Shown in pieces: positions 37,327-45,412 of a stretch of DNA of 63,507 nucleotides. Source of the DNA: Cyclobacteriaceae bacterium (lineage in GTDB: Bacteria > Bacteroidota > Bacteroidia > Cytophagales > Cyclobacteriaceae); assembly GCA_015488485.1 (NCBI GenBank), contig WFNR01000018.1:1-63507 (forward strand). Direction: 5' to 3'. The position numbers and the translations under genes were made by a program. Position 1 is the stretch's first letter. The number at the start of each line of letters is the position of its first letter. The notes under the pieces were generated by a model, which was not told the DNA's origin, made no database searches, and was given only the letters and a program-made list of their open reading frames with translations.

Positions 37327-38237
37327 AAGGTTAGTGAATAAGTGATTTTTGGGGCCTCCAGGCACCCGAGATTTTTCTTGAAACGGTACAGGCCTTCGTT
37401 CAGTTGGCCCTCAACCGATGAAATACCCAAATCGAGGTAATCGATATGCTGAAAGCGACAATATTGATATACGCCTTCCACCAGCCTGACCAGCGGACTG
37501 CGATTGCGATAAGCGGCCTCATCGGCATGGTAAAAATTGTACAGCACCTGGCGGCTTACCCGGATACTTACCGAAGCAGCAATCAGTTTGCCGCCATCAA
37601 ATACTCCGAACAACAAATATTTGTCGGGCATGGCTGTTTGAGCAGCCCGCAAAGCAGCCAGACTCATACTAACCGGATAGCTCCTGCGCTGGCGAGTAGC
37701 CACTACCAACCGGTACACTTCGGGCAGTGCGGCTGCCGGCAGTTGCCGGAAAGTATAGCCGGCCTCGTAACACTGGCGCAGCTTTTTACGCTCATTGGCA
37801 CGTAATTTATCGGTAAAGGCCACACCATCCACCTCAAGGTATTGGTCGGTTTCCTCCACCTCCTGCCGAAAGCCCAACGACCGGATAGCCCTGTCCGCTG
37901 CATCTGTGTGCGCATAATAAAACGGATAGTGACGAATTACTACCCTCCGGATAGCCTGCTGCTGCAGTCTGTCAAGCACCCCGGACAGGAATTGCAGCAG
38001 GGCAGGCTCGTCCGCTTGCCTGGCGAAATCTACCGAGCCGAAAGTGGCCCCGGCCCCACTTACAGCCGTTTGGTCGTTTATAGCAAACCAGATGCGTGCC
38101 AGGGGATTACCGGCTTCATGCAGCACAAAACGCCAGATAGCACCCTCCTGTAAAGCACCGAATGCCGGACTGTTGAACAAATGCCCGGCTGGCAGTTCGG
38201 GCATCACAGTGGGTTGGTCTATGGTCAACAATGGCAT
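37323..38237 (-). CDS. GNAT/FemAB-like acyltransferase
   Basis: The 304-residue product looks like a BioF2/FemAB-type double-GNAT protein. An N-terminal half has PYYAH-like aromatic strands, and a C-terminal half has a YLLFGVFDGGKLIAASVSIR strand pair and the YNFYHADEAAYRNRSPL pattern, typical of aminoacyl- or acyl-transfer enzymes. It may add an acyl or amino acid group to a cell-envelope glycan. This fits its coupling by an ATGA overlap to the glycosyltransferase downstream, but substrate and donor are unknown. I use the ATG at 38237; a TTG at 38285 lies inside the divergent promoter region. Divergent from the DMT transporter. Confidence 0.75.
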   Translation of the reverse strand: MPLLTIDQPTVMPELPAGHLFNSPAFGALQEGAIWRFVLHEAGNPLARIWFAINDQTAVSGAGATFGSVDFARQADEPALLQFLSGVLDRLQQQAIRRVVIRHYPFYYAHTDAADRAIRSLGFRQEVEETDQYLEVDGVAFTDKLRANERKKLRQCYEAGYTFRQLPAAALPEVYRLVVATRQRRSYPVSMSLAALRAAQTAMPDKYLLFGVFDGGKLIAASVSIRVSRQVLYNFYHADEAAYRNRSPLVRLVEGVYQYCRFQHIDYLDLGISSVEGQLNEGLYRFKKNLGCLEAPKITYSLTL

Positions 38238-38267
38238 CAATTTAGGCAGCTTGCTGTGCCAAATTAC

Positions 38268-38275
38268 TATTTTTG
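38268..38275 (+). promoter_or_regulatory. Exact -7 element before the DMT transporter gene
   Basis: TATTTTTG lies 16 bases before the ATG at 38292. A TTG at 38251-38253 is 14 nt upstream, slightly too close. It supports the downstream start of the transporter. Confidence 0.4.
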
Positions 38276-38291
38276 CGGCAAACAACCAGTT

Positions 38292-39152
38292 ATGCTCTTT
38301 CTGATTATTGCCATCGTCCTTAATGCTTTCATCTTCGCCCTGTTCAAGTGGTTCGGTCTACGGCAAATCAACACCTTTCATGCCATTGTCGCCAACTACT
38401 TCGTTTGTGTGCTTACCGGCACGCTCTTTACCGGGCCGCAGCAAGTGCTCAACCAGCCGGCCGACAGCCAGTGGCTGTACATTGCGCTGGTGTTGGGTGG
38501 CATCTTTATTTCGGTGTTTTACCTGATGGCCCTTACTGCCCAGCGTATCAGCATGGCAGCCGCTTCCATAGCCAGCAAAATGGCCTTTGCCATACCGGTA
38601 TTGTTCAGCATCTATGTCTTACAGGTAGAAACCCGCTTTGTCTGGTACAACTACATAGGTATTGCCCTGGCCCTGGCTGCCACCTATATGAGTGCGGTGG
38701 GCCATGACAGCAACGGCAGCGAAGTAAACCTACGCTATTGGCTGCTACCGGTATTGGTCTTTCTTGGCAATGGCCTGATCGACAGTACCATTAATTTTAC
38801 CAACCTGCATTACCTCGACCAAAGCACGGCAGCCGTTTTTCCGGTTTATATTTTCTTGTCGGCAGCGGTAATTGGCGGTATTATTTTGCTGGTGAAGGGT
38901 GAGCGCCCCAACCGCCAAAGCCTGCAGGCCGGCCTGGTGCTGGGGGTTGTCAACTACTTCACGGTTTACACTTTCCTGATGGCCCTTGAACATTACGACA
39001 ACAACGGAGCGCTGGTTTTTCCGGTATTCAATACCGGTATTGTAGCCCTCAGCTCCCTTACCGGCATTTTCTTTTTTCATGAAAAACTCACCCCGGTCAA
39101 CAAGGCCGGTATCGGGGTGGCCATCGTGGCTATTTACCTGGTAATGTCATGA
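38292..39152 (+). CDS. EamA/DMT-superfamily transporter
   Basis: The 286-residue product is a ten-helix membrane protein of the drug/metabolite transporter type with two repeated five-helix halves. The first half has QRISMAAASIASKMAFAIPV and the second ends with a YDNNGALVFPVFNTG and FFFHEKLTPVNKAGIG pattern, both typical of EamA proteins. The substrate cannot be predicted. The ATG at 38292 starts immediately with the first helix (LFLIIAIVLNAFIFAL); a frame from 38181 would add a non-membrane extension inside the divergent gene. The stop overlaps the start of the next gene as ATGA. Confidence 0.85.
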   Translation: MLFLIIAIVLNAFIFALFKWFGLRQINTFHAIVANYFVCVLTGTLFTGPQQVLNQPADSQWLYIALVLGGIFISVFYLMALTAQRISMAAASIASKMAFAIPVLFSIYVLQVETRFVWYNYIGIALALAATYMSAVGHDSNGSEVNLRYWLLPVLVFLGNGLIDSTINFTNLHYLDQSTAAVFPVYIFLSAAVIGGIILLVKGERPNRQSLQAGLVLGVVNYFTVYTFLMALEHYDNNGALVFPVFNTGIVALSSLTGIFFFHEKLTPVNKAGIGVAIVAIYLVMS

Positions 39153-39766
39153 AAGCGGTCACTTCCTATCGAACGCTGGCTGCCCCTGCCAAAGGTTTTT
39201 ATAAGGAAAAGGGCAGTAAGTTTCTGGCTTTTGCTTATCCGGTAAACGACCAGCAGGCCATCGAGCAACACCTGCAACAGTTGCGCAAGCAATACCACGA
39301 TGCCCGCCACCACTGCTATGCCTGGGTACTACAGCCCGATGGCAGCTTATTCCGGGCCAATGATGACGGGGAGCCGTCACACTCAGCCGGAGACCCCATC
39401 CTGGGGCAAATCCGCTCGCTGGAGCTTACCCATACACTGGTGGTGGTAGTACGGTACTTTGGCGGCACCAAACTGGGTGTTAGTGGCCTTATCAGGGCCT
39501 ACAAAACAACCACTGCCGATGCCCTGGGCAATGCCCGCATCATCACCCGAAAGGTTACGCAGCGTATCAGGCTTACCTTTAACTACCAGGACACCAACCG
39601 GATAATGAAACTGGTAGATGCTTACCACCTGCAAATCATCGATCAGCAATATGACAACGTCTGCCACATCACTGCCGAACTGCCCCTGGAACACCGGGCT
39701 GCCTTTGAACAAAAAGTAGCACTGCTGCAGCAAACAGGCTATCAACTCGAGCTGATAATCGACTGA
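39149..39766 (+). CDS. YigZ/IMPACT family protein
   Basis: The 205-residue product has the UPF0029 N-terminal domain with KGSKFLAFAYP, DARHHCYAWVL, DDGEPSHSAG and VVVVRYFGGTKLGVSGL, followed by the small C-terminal DUF1949-type ferredoxin-like domain. The family is linked to translation control in eukaryotes (IMPACT), but the bacterial role is unclear. Length is normal. It is coupled to the transporter by a 4-base overlap and has no obvious functional link to it. No terminator hairpin with a clear T tract follows; the downstream DNA is a very AT-rich stretch. Confidence 0.92.
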   Translation: MKAVTSYRTLAAPAKGFYKEKGSKFLAFAYPVNDQQAIEQHLQQLRKQYHDARHHCYAWVLQPDGSLFRANDDGEPSHSAGDPILGQIRSLELTHTLVVVVRYFGGTKLGVSGLIRAYKTTTADALGNARIITRKVTQRIRLTFNYQDTNRIMKLVDAYHLQIIDQQYDNVCHITAELPLEHRAAFEQKVALLQQTGYQLELIID

Positions 39767-39788
39767 TTTTATTAATTATTTTAAGTAT

Positions 39789-39804
39789 TTATATAATTAT
39801 ATAA
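39789..39804. repeat. Perfect 16-bp AT palindrome upstream of padR
   Basis: TTATATAATTATATAA equals its own reverse complement. It lies in a 50-base AT-only-like tract about 30 bases upstream of the padR promoter and could help DNA melting or bend the promoter. AT-rich DNA makes such palindromes fairly common. Confidence 0.6.
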
Positions 39805-39819
39805 TAAATTTTTATTACA

Positions 39820-39876
39820 AGGTACATTTTTTTGCTTAGTACTTGGTTATACATAGTACCTTTGCCGTACTAGTAC
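39820..39876 (+). repeat. Four direct repeats with a 17-nt period over the padR promoter
   Basis: AGGTAC (39820) is followed by TAGTAC at 39837, 39854 and 39871; all four are exactly 17 nt apart. Each centres on the palindrome GTAC, and the last one merges into the 10-bp palindrome GTACTAGTAC (39867-39876). They overlap the -33 and -7 elements and are probably an operator array. Confidence 0.6.
39832..39864 (+). promoter_or_regulatory. padR operon promoter
   Basis: TTG at 39832-39834 and an exact TACCTTTG at 39857-39864 are 22 nt apart, fully within the Bacteroidota consensus. The start codon of padR is about 100 bases downstream, leaving a leader that contains a short ORF. Confidence 0.6.
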
Positions 39877-39889
39877 TGAAAACAACCAC

Positions 39890-39961
39890 ATGAAAATAAG
39901 AACCGGATATATGCTGCCACTAAGCATAGCAAAAACAATTAGTCAACAGTTAATCCAATAA
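39890..39961 (+). CDS. Possible 23-residue leader peptide before padR
   Basis: ATG AAA ATA AGA opens a frame of 23 codons ending at TAA 39959-39961, 4 bases before the padR ATG. The peptide is MKIRTGYMLPLSIAKTISQQ then LIQ. It lies wholly inside the predicted padR leader. No homology is known to me and it may not be translated; its tight fit between promoter and start codon is the only reason to list it. Confidence 0.25.
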   Translation: MKIRTGYMLPLSIAKTISQQLIQ

Positions 39962-39965
39962 CAAC

Positions 39966-40328
39966 ATGAACCTGGAAAACACGCAAATTCAGATGCGGAA
40001 AGGCATTCTCGAGTACTGCATCCTGCAGATTGTATCGCGGGGTGAGGTGTATGCCTCCGATATGCTCGAGGAGCTGACTTCCGCCCGGATCATGGTGGTA
40101 GAAGGCACTCTTTACCCGCTGCTTACCCGCCTGCGCAAAGCCGGGCTGGTAGATTACAAGTGGGTAGAGTCATCTGCCGGCCCACCGCGCAAGTATTACA
40201 CGCTTACCGAAAAGGGTAAGGCGTTTATACAACAACTCGACCAGACCTGGAAAGAACTGGTAGAATCAACCAATCTGATTATCAAAAAGAATTCTAAAAA
40301 ATCAAGCTCAAGCAAAAAACAGTCATGA
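39966..40328 (+). CDS. PadR-family transcriptional regulator
   Basis: The 120-residue product has the PadR winged helix: RKGILEYCILQIVSRGEVYASDMLEEL, the recognition region with VVEGTLYPLLTRLRKAGLV, and the wing VESSAGPPRKYYTLTEKG. It lacks the long C-terminal domain of PadR subfamily 1 and has only one dimerisation helix and a Lys/Ser-rich tail. It should bind a palindrome near its own promoter; the GTAC-centred repeats at 39820-39876 are the obvious candidate. Its stop overlaps the start of the PspC-domain protein gene as ATGA, the usual arrangement in which PadR controls a membrane stress protein. Confidence 0.94.
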   Translation: MNLENTQIQMRKGILEYCILQIVSRGEVYASDMLEELTSARIMVVEGTLYPLLTRLRKAGLVDYKWVESSAGPPRKYYTLTEKGKAFIQQLDQTWKELVESTNLIIKKNSKKSSSSKKQS

Positions 40329-42757
40329 AAAAGAACATCAGCATCAATATAAGCGGCATTATCTTTCATATTGAAGAAGATGGCTATGAGGCCCTTAAAG
40401 ACTATCTGGATTCGATTAGCAGCTATTTTGCCAATTTCGAAGACAGCCAGGAAATCGTGGCCGATATAGAAAGCCGCATTGCCGAAAAATTCCTCTCGCA
40501 CCTCAGCAAGAGCAAGCAGGTTATTACCCGCGAAGATGTAAGCGACCTGATCAAAAGCATGGGCACTGTAGAGGATTTCCAAACGGTAGAGGAAGATGAG
40601 GATTTCGACAAATCCAAGGCCTCACAAGCCGGAATGAAAAGTAACGAAAAATCGCCCAAGCGCCTGTACCGCGACACCAAGCATAAAATTCTGGGTGGGG
40701 TAGCCAGCGGCATCGCCCATTATCTGCATATCGACCCGCTGTGGATACGCCTGCTCTTCATCCTTGCCTTGTTTGATTTTTTCCTCACTTTCTCAGTCAG
40801 CACCTTGTCGGTACTTACCTACATCATCCTGTGGATTGTCGTGCCCGCCAACGACCACCTGCCGGAAGACAGCACCGCCAAAAAGATGTACCGCGACCCG
40901 CAAAACCGGGTGATTGGCGGGGTGGCCTCGGGCCTGGCAGCCTACTTTAACATAGATGTTACAATTATACGCATCCTGTTTATTCTTCTGCTGTTTATGG
41001 GTGGCACCGGTCTGGTAGCGTACCTGATACTGTGGCTGGCGCTACCTGAGGCCAAAAGAATTACCGACAAGGTACAGATGAAAGGCAAGCCGCTGACGCT
41101 GGAGAACATCGAATCAAACCTGAAAAGCAGCGACCCCACCCGTGAAGAAGAAAGCACCCTGGTAAAAGTGCTCCTTTTCCCATTCCGGGTACTGGCGCAG
41201 GTTATCCGCTGGCTGGCAACGGTTATCGGGCCGGTAGCGCTGTTTTTGCTGGAATTTTTACGCATCGTAGCCGGTATCTTTCTCATACTGGTAGGCCTGG
41301 CCCTGTTGGTAGCCCTGTTTATCAGCACCGGGGTCTTCCTGGGCCTGTGGACGGGCAGCGGCCTGCTTTATTTATTCGACTTCCCCGCTCAGTTCCTGTT
41401 CAGTTTCACTACGCCCATCACTTTTATGACCGGCATGTTGCTGATAGGGATTCCGGCCCTGGCGCTGCTGCTGCTGGGGCTGGCAGCCCTGCTCAGGCGC
41501 AGGGTAATCAACAGCACAGCCGCCTGGAGTATGCTGGCCATCTGGCTGTTTAGCCTGCTGGCTTTCGGCTTCAGTCTGCCGGGCACACTGGGGCGTTTTA
41601 AATCGGATGCCGACTTCAGCGAAACCGACTACCTGGCCAGGCCCGACAGCCTGCTGGTCATTGATATGCTGGCTACCGACCATACCCTGGGCGAATCGGT
41701 GCGACTGCAATTGCGCGGTTATGATGGCGACAAGCTCAAAATAGAAAAACGCTACCGGGCACACGGCCGCACCCGCCAGGAAGCGCTGGAGCATGCCCGG
41801 CAAATCCGCTATGACTACCACCTGGAGAATAACACATTATACCTAAGCAGTGGTATTAATCTAACGGAAGAAACAGGATATTATGACCAAGAATTGCGCC
41901 TGACTCTTTATATCCCTTATGGTATGCCTTTTCAAATAAAACAAGAAGTGGTGGATATTATCCGCAATTCTTTCAACCAATACGACTATTATGCTTCGCA
42001 AATCCCCACCAACACCTGGGTATTTAACCCTACCGGTCTCGACTGCCTGACATGCTTCGATGAGCTAACCACCACAAGCAGCTTGCATGAGCAATATCAG
42101 CAACTCTTCGAAGAAGCACTGGAGGTGGATGAGGACGACCAGGTGTATGAGTTCCGCGATTTCGGCACTGTATTGCTCAAAGGCCCCTTTACCGTAAAAC
42201 TGGTAGCCGGTGATGAGTACCGGGTAACAATTGGTAATTACGAACGCTATGCCGACAACCTGGAAATAGATCAAAAAGGCTCGCGGTTGAGCATCATTTA
42301 CAATAAGGAGGAGTCGCTGAGCCACCACAACCGTATCCGGGTTAAGATTATTTGCCCGCAACTCGACAGCCTGCTGCTGTACCGCTCGGCCAGGGGCGAG
42401 GTGGCCGGTTTCACCAACCATACCTTTTACACCAAGCTGCATGATTGGGCCGACTTCGATATGAGTCTGGAGGCAGATACCCTGCAGGCTGTGTTAACCG
42501 GTTCGAGCCGCTTGCAACTCAGCGGTCGCGGCCATAGTCTGCAGGCCCGCCTGTCAATGGCCTCGCGCCTGGAGGCATTTAACTACCTGGCCGATAATGC
42601 CTTTATTGCCACGTCAGGAGCCTCGCGGGCGCAGGTATTTGCACGCCATGAACTGCAAGTAAAAGCAGCCCTCATCAGCCAGGTGCGGTATCGTGGTGGC
42701 GCCCGGCTCACACGAATCAGCACCACCCCCATGAGCCGCGTGCAGGAAACCGAATAA
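40325..42757 (+). CDS. PspC-domain membrane protein, two PspC domains
   Basis: The 810-residue product has an N-terminal cytoplasmic helical domain (1-100, ISGIIFHIEEDGYEALKDYL; a short anti-sigma-like or HAAS-like segment), two PspC domains (about 112-174 and 187-241, each with a KILGGVASG or RVIGGVASG start and a following membrane helix), and several more hydrophobic helices (about 290-420). The last 350 residues or so are a beta-rich, probably periplasmic part resembling the GIN or DUF2807 head found in Bacteroidota PspC proteins. The role is envelope stress sensing by analogy with PspC, with unknown signal. It is coupled to padR by a 4-base overlap. No PspA or PspB gene is nearby. Confidence 0.87.
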   Translation: MKKNISINISGIIFHIEEDGYEALKDYLDSISSYFANFEDSQEIVADIESRIAEKFLSHLSKSKQVITREDVSDLIKSMGTVEDFQTVEEDEDFDKSKASQAGMKSNEKSPKRLYRDTKHKILGGVASGIAHYLHIDPLWIRLLFILALFDFFLTFSVSTLSVLTYIILWIVVPANDHLPEDSTAKKMYRDPQNRVIGGVASGLAAYFNIDVTIIRILFILLLFMGGTGLVAYLILWLALPEAKRITDKVQMKGKPLTLENIESNLKSSDPTREEESTLVKVLLFPFRVLAQVIRWLATVIGPVALFLLEFLRIVAGIFLILVGLALLVALFISTGVFLGLWTGSGLLYLFDFPAQFLFSFTTPITFMTGMLLIGIPALALLLLGLAALLRRRVINSTAAWSMLAIWLFSLLAFGFSLPGTLGRFKSDADFSETDYLARPDSLLVIDMLATDHTLGESVRLQLRGYDGDKLKIEKRYRAHGRTRQEALEHARQIRYDYHLENNTLYLSSGINLTEETGYYDQELRLTLYIPYGMPFQIKQEVVDIIRNSFNQYDYYASQIPTNTWVFNPTGLDCLTCFDELTTTSSLHEQYQQLFEEALEVDEDDQVYEFRDFGTVLLKGPFTVKLVAGDEYRVTIGNYERYADNLEIDQKGSRLSIIYNKEESLSHHNRIRVKIICPQLDSLLLYRSARGEVAGFTNHTFYTKLHDWADFDMSLEADTLQAVLTGSSRLQLSGRGHSLQARLSMASRLEAFNYLADNAFIATSGASRAQVFARHELQVKAALISQVRYRGGARLTRISTTPMSRVQETE

Positions 42758-42830
42758 CTTAGGGTAAAAATTTTGATTGCCATGCAACCCTAAGTGGCAA
42801 AGAGCTATCTTAGCTATACAGACACCAACC

Positions 42831-43409
42831 GTGAAAGTAATTTTTAACAATATCCCATCCGGTACCGAGCTGATTGATGGCTGTCGTCAGGGCCGCCATC
42901 AGGATCAATGTAAGCTCTACCAGTGGCTGGCCCCGCAAATGCTGGCTCTGTGCCGCAGGTACATTGCCGATGCCAGCGAGGCCGAAGCGGTAATGGTAAA
43001 AGGTTTTTTGAAAGTATTCGACAAAATTGACCAATACCGGGGCAGCGGTAGCTTTGTGGGTTGGGTAAGGCGCATTATGGTGAATGAATCGCTAAGCTAT
43101 ATCCGGCAGCATAAAAACCTGTATCTGGAAGCCGATGTGGAGCTGGCCGACACGCAACCCGACTACAACCACGCCAGCCAGCAACTGGATGCCGATGATC
43201 TGCTGGCCATGATCGACCGCCTGCCTTCCGGTTATCGCACGGTGTTCAACCTGTATGCTATTGAAGGCTATTCGCACCGTGAAATAGCCGACCTGCTGGA
43301 CATAAGCGTAAGCACCAGCAAATCGCAACTGAACCGCGCCCGCAAATTGTTGCAAAAGCAACTGCTGGAGCGCCAACAAGCCTTTGACCGCCAAACAGCC
43401 GAGCCATGA
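42831..43409 (+). CDS. RNA polymerase ECF sigma-70 factor
   Basis: The 192-residue product has sigma region 2 with LYQWLAPQMLALCRRYIADA, VMVKGFLKVFDKIDQYRGSGSFVGWVRRIMVNESLSYIR, and region 4 with LPSGYRTVFNLYAIEGYSHREIADLLDISVSTSKSQLNRARK. It lacks region 3, as expected of ECF factors. I use the GTG at 42831; a TTG at 42777 would add 18 unlikely residues, and no in-frame ATG precedes region 2. It is followed with an ATGA overlap by a probable anti-sigma gene. It starts 73 bases after the PspC gene and may be read through from it. Confidence 0.92.
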   Translation: MKVIFNNIPSGTELIDGCRQGRHQDQCKLYQWLAPQMLALCRRYIADASEAEAVMVKGFLKVFDKIDQYRGSGSFVGWVRRIMVNESLSYIRQHKNLYLEADVELADTQPDYNHASQQLDADDLLAMIDRLPSGYRTVFNLYAIEGYSHREIADLLDISVSTSKSQLNRARKLLQKQLLERQQAFDRQTAEP

Positions 43410-44089
43410 ACAAACACCCGCTTGACAAGCTCTTTGCCGAAAAGCTCATCCGCCAGCAAATGGCGCCCTCGGCCGATGCCTGGCAACAAATTGCTACTCA
43501 GCTCGACAAAAAAGGCCGTACCACCCGGCATTATCGCTGGCTGGTAGCAGCAGCCGTAATGCTACTGGCCCTACTGGGCGGGCTGGTGTATCAGGGCAGT
43601 CATCAGCCGGTCCAGGATACCAGCTTTACAGAAGCCGGTACATCCCTGCAGCCCACCATGCCGGCTCTCGACAAGCAAGCCAAGCCGGTATTTTATCTAC
43701 CCAAAATAAACGTACGGCAGGTTGCGGTCAGGGCTGTAGCTGTCAGAGCACAAAAGCCAACTGCTGAACAGTCCATTGCTGCGATAGCTGCCCCGCTGCC
43801 ACAAGAACCGGCCCGGGAGAAGCGCCCCTCGCCAGAACCCACTCCGGCAACCGGCAACCAGGCAGCCCCTTTGCTTGCTCTGCACGATGAAACAATAAAT
43901 TCGGTAGCCCCAAGCAACCTCCCACCGGTAACAGCCATCTACAAACCGGGGCCGGTTGATGAACCCAACAATATCGTAAAGGTCATTCAATATGTAGATG
44001 GTGTACGTAAAGGGAAAAAACGCCTGCCCTCAATCAAAGACATAAAACGCAAGCTTGCTAACAACCTAAGAAATAACAACTCAAAATAA
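43406..44089 (+). CDS. Probable anti-sigma factor, single-pass membrane protein
   Basis: The 227-residue product has a short cytoplasmic N-terminus (MNKHPLDKLFAEKL, WQQIATQLDKK), one membrane helix (about 45-62, WLVAAAVMLLALLGGLV) and a long Pro/Ala-rich periplasmic part. The N-terminal W-x-x-I-A-x-x-L-D-K-K region is typical of small anti-sigma factors in Bacteroidota. The tail ends RKLANNLRNNNSK and has no clear domain. The ATGA overlap with the ECF sigma gene strongly suggests it controls that sigma factor. The periplasmic Pro-rich part could be a proteolysis or tension sensor, which is inferred. Confidence 0.78.
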   Translation: MNKHPLDKLFAEKLIRQQMAPSADAWQQIATQLDKKGRTTRHYRWLVAAAVMLLALLGGLVYQGSHQPVQDTSFTEAGTSLQPTMPALDKQAKPVFYLPKINVRQVAVRAVAVRAQKPTAEQSIAAIAAPLPQEPAREKRPSPEPTPATGNQAAPLLALHDETINSVAPSNLPPVTAIYKPGPVDEPNNIVKVIQYVDGVRKGKKRLPSIKDIKRKLANNLRNNNSK

Positions 44090-44095
44090 CAAACC

Positions 44096-45127
44096 ATGAC
44101 AACCATCAAAACCTCTTTTTTCTTGCTGATCGCCTGGCTGGGCAGCAATTTGACGCTGGCCGCCAACCCGAATACCGATCCGGAACAGGATACGATTATT
44201 CTTAAGTTTGGCAACAACAGCCACATTATCATCTACATTAGTGATAAGGAAGATCTGGAAGAGCTAACCCGCTATGACATTAACAAAATACTGGCCGACC
44301 TGAATATGGAAGTAAAAACCCAGGGTGATTCGGTCGAGGTGATTGAAATAAAAGATGAGCAAGGCGACCGCTACCTGAAAGATACCACTGTGGTAATTTA
44401 CCGCATTAAAACACCGGAAGAAAATGACACGGAGTTGTATGACAATAATTACGAAGGGGAAAAGAACGAAAGCAAACGTACTTATTATTATTACCGTGGA
44501 CCTGATTTTACTTTTGATGTAGGGTTGAATAACTATCTGGAGAATGGCCGGTTTCCAGCCAGCACCCAGCCCTACGCCCTGATGCCGCAAGGCTCATGGT
44601 ACTGGAATCTGGGCGGCATTTACAACGCCCGGATAGCCGGCCCGGTATTTCTTAATATGGGCCTTACAGGGGCTTTCAATGTGTACCGCTTTGACAACCC
44701 GCGTACACGTTTGATAAGCGATGACAACGGGGTAAGATTCGTAACTGACACGGCAGTTAACAACCCCTTGAAAAGCAAGCTGGCAGATGCCTATCTGATG
44801 TTGCGAGCCGTACCCATGTTTGTATTTCCTGCCAAAAGAAAAGCATCCGGCTATTGGCATAGCAAAACACCCGGCTTCCGCATTGGAGCCGGCATGTATG
44901 TGGGCTACCGCGTGTGGAGCCGTACCAAATTCAAATACGATGACGGAGGCAAGCAAAAACGACTAAAAACTGCTAATTACTCACTCAACGACATTCGCTA
45001 CGGCATACGCGGCCAAATTGGTTTCAGGGATATCGATTTGTTTGTAGAATACGACCTGAACGACATGTTTCAGACCAACCAGGGTGCCCCGGCTCTGCAA
45101 AGGTTGCAGTTTGGTATTAGCTTTTAG
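44096..45127 (+). CDS. Outer-membrane beta-barrel protein, function unknown
   Basis: The 343-residue product has a signal peptide (hydrophobic about 8-22, cleavage near TLAA), an acidic globular segment (about 25-135), then alternating aromatic/hydrophobic strands (DFTFDVGLNNYL, WYWNLGGIYNARI, MGLTGAFNVYRF, IGAGMYVGYRVW, YGIRGQIGF, DLFVEYDLN) and ends with LQFGISF, whose final Phe is typical of barrels inserted by BAM. The sequence does not name a substrate. It starts 6 bases after the anti-sigma stop, so sigma, anti-sigma and barrel form one unit; the barrel may be the main target or the sensor partner. Confidence 0.8.
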   Translation: MTTIKTSFFLLIAWLGSNLTLAANPNTDPEQDTIILKFGNNSHIIIYISDKEDLEELTRYDINKILADLNMEVKTQGDSVEVIEIKDEQGDRYLKDTTVVIYRIKTPEENDTELYDNNYEGEKNESKRTYYYYRGPDFTFDVGLNNYLENGRFPASTQPYALMPQGSWYWNLGGIYNARIAGPVFLNMGLTGAFNVYRFDNPRTRLISDDNGVRFVTDTAVNNPLKSKLADAYLMLRAVPMFVFPAKRKASGYWHSKTPGFRIGAGMYVGYRVWSRTKFKYDDGGKQKRLKTANYSLNDIRYGIRGQIGFRDIDLFVEYDLNDMFQTNQGAPALQRLQFGISF

Positions 45128-45152
45128 CAACAGGGAATAAACAAACGGATCT

Positions 45153-45407
45153 TTACTCAGTATAAATCTCCCGGATCACCTTGCGTGTATAACGTAGCCG
45201 GTATAGGCCGATACCCAGCAACAAAGGCGACATGCAGATAAGCAGCCAGCCCAGATAATTCACCGGTTCGAAAAACTCAATGTGCAAAATGGACAAGCCC
45301 GAACCCAAAAAGAAAATAGCTGTACGAAAATAGGCCAGAAAAGTACGCTCGTTGGCCAGCTTGGTACGCTCAATGGCCAACTTATCTCTTATAATCAACT
45401 TCTCCAT
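45153..45407 (-). CDS. DUF202 membrane protein
   Basis: The 84-residue product fits DUF202: the conserved LAIERTKLANERTFLAYFRTA start, then two membrane helices (about 27-44 and 48-66) and a short basic C-terminus. The family is widespread in bacteria and also present in yeast VTC complexes, where it is a small subunit linked to polyphosphate synthesis; no such partner is seen here. The upstream membrane-protein gene ends 6 bases before its ATG, so the two are co-transcribed. Confidence 0.9.
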   Translation of the reverse strand: MEKLIIRDKLAIERTKLANERTFLAYFRTAIFFLGSGLSILHIEFFEPVNYLGWLLICMSPLLLGIGLYRLRYTRKVIREIYTE

Positions 45408-45412
45408 AACTG

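Noticed and set aside
39820-39876. CRISPR-like repeats upstream of padR
   Set aside because: The repeated unit is only 6 bases with a 17-base period and the intervening sequence overlaps a promoter; no cas genes are present.
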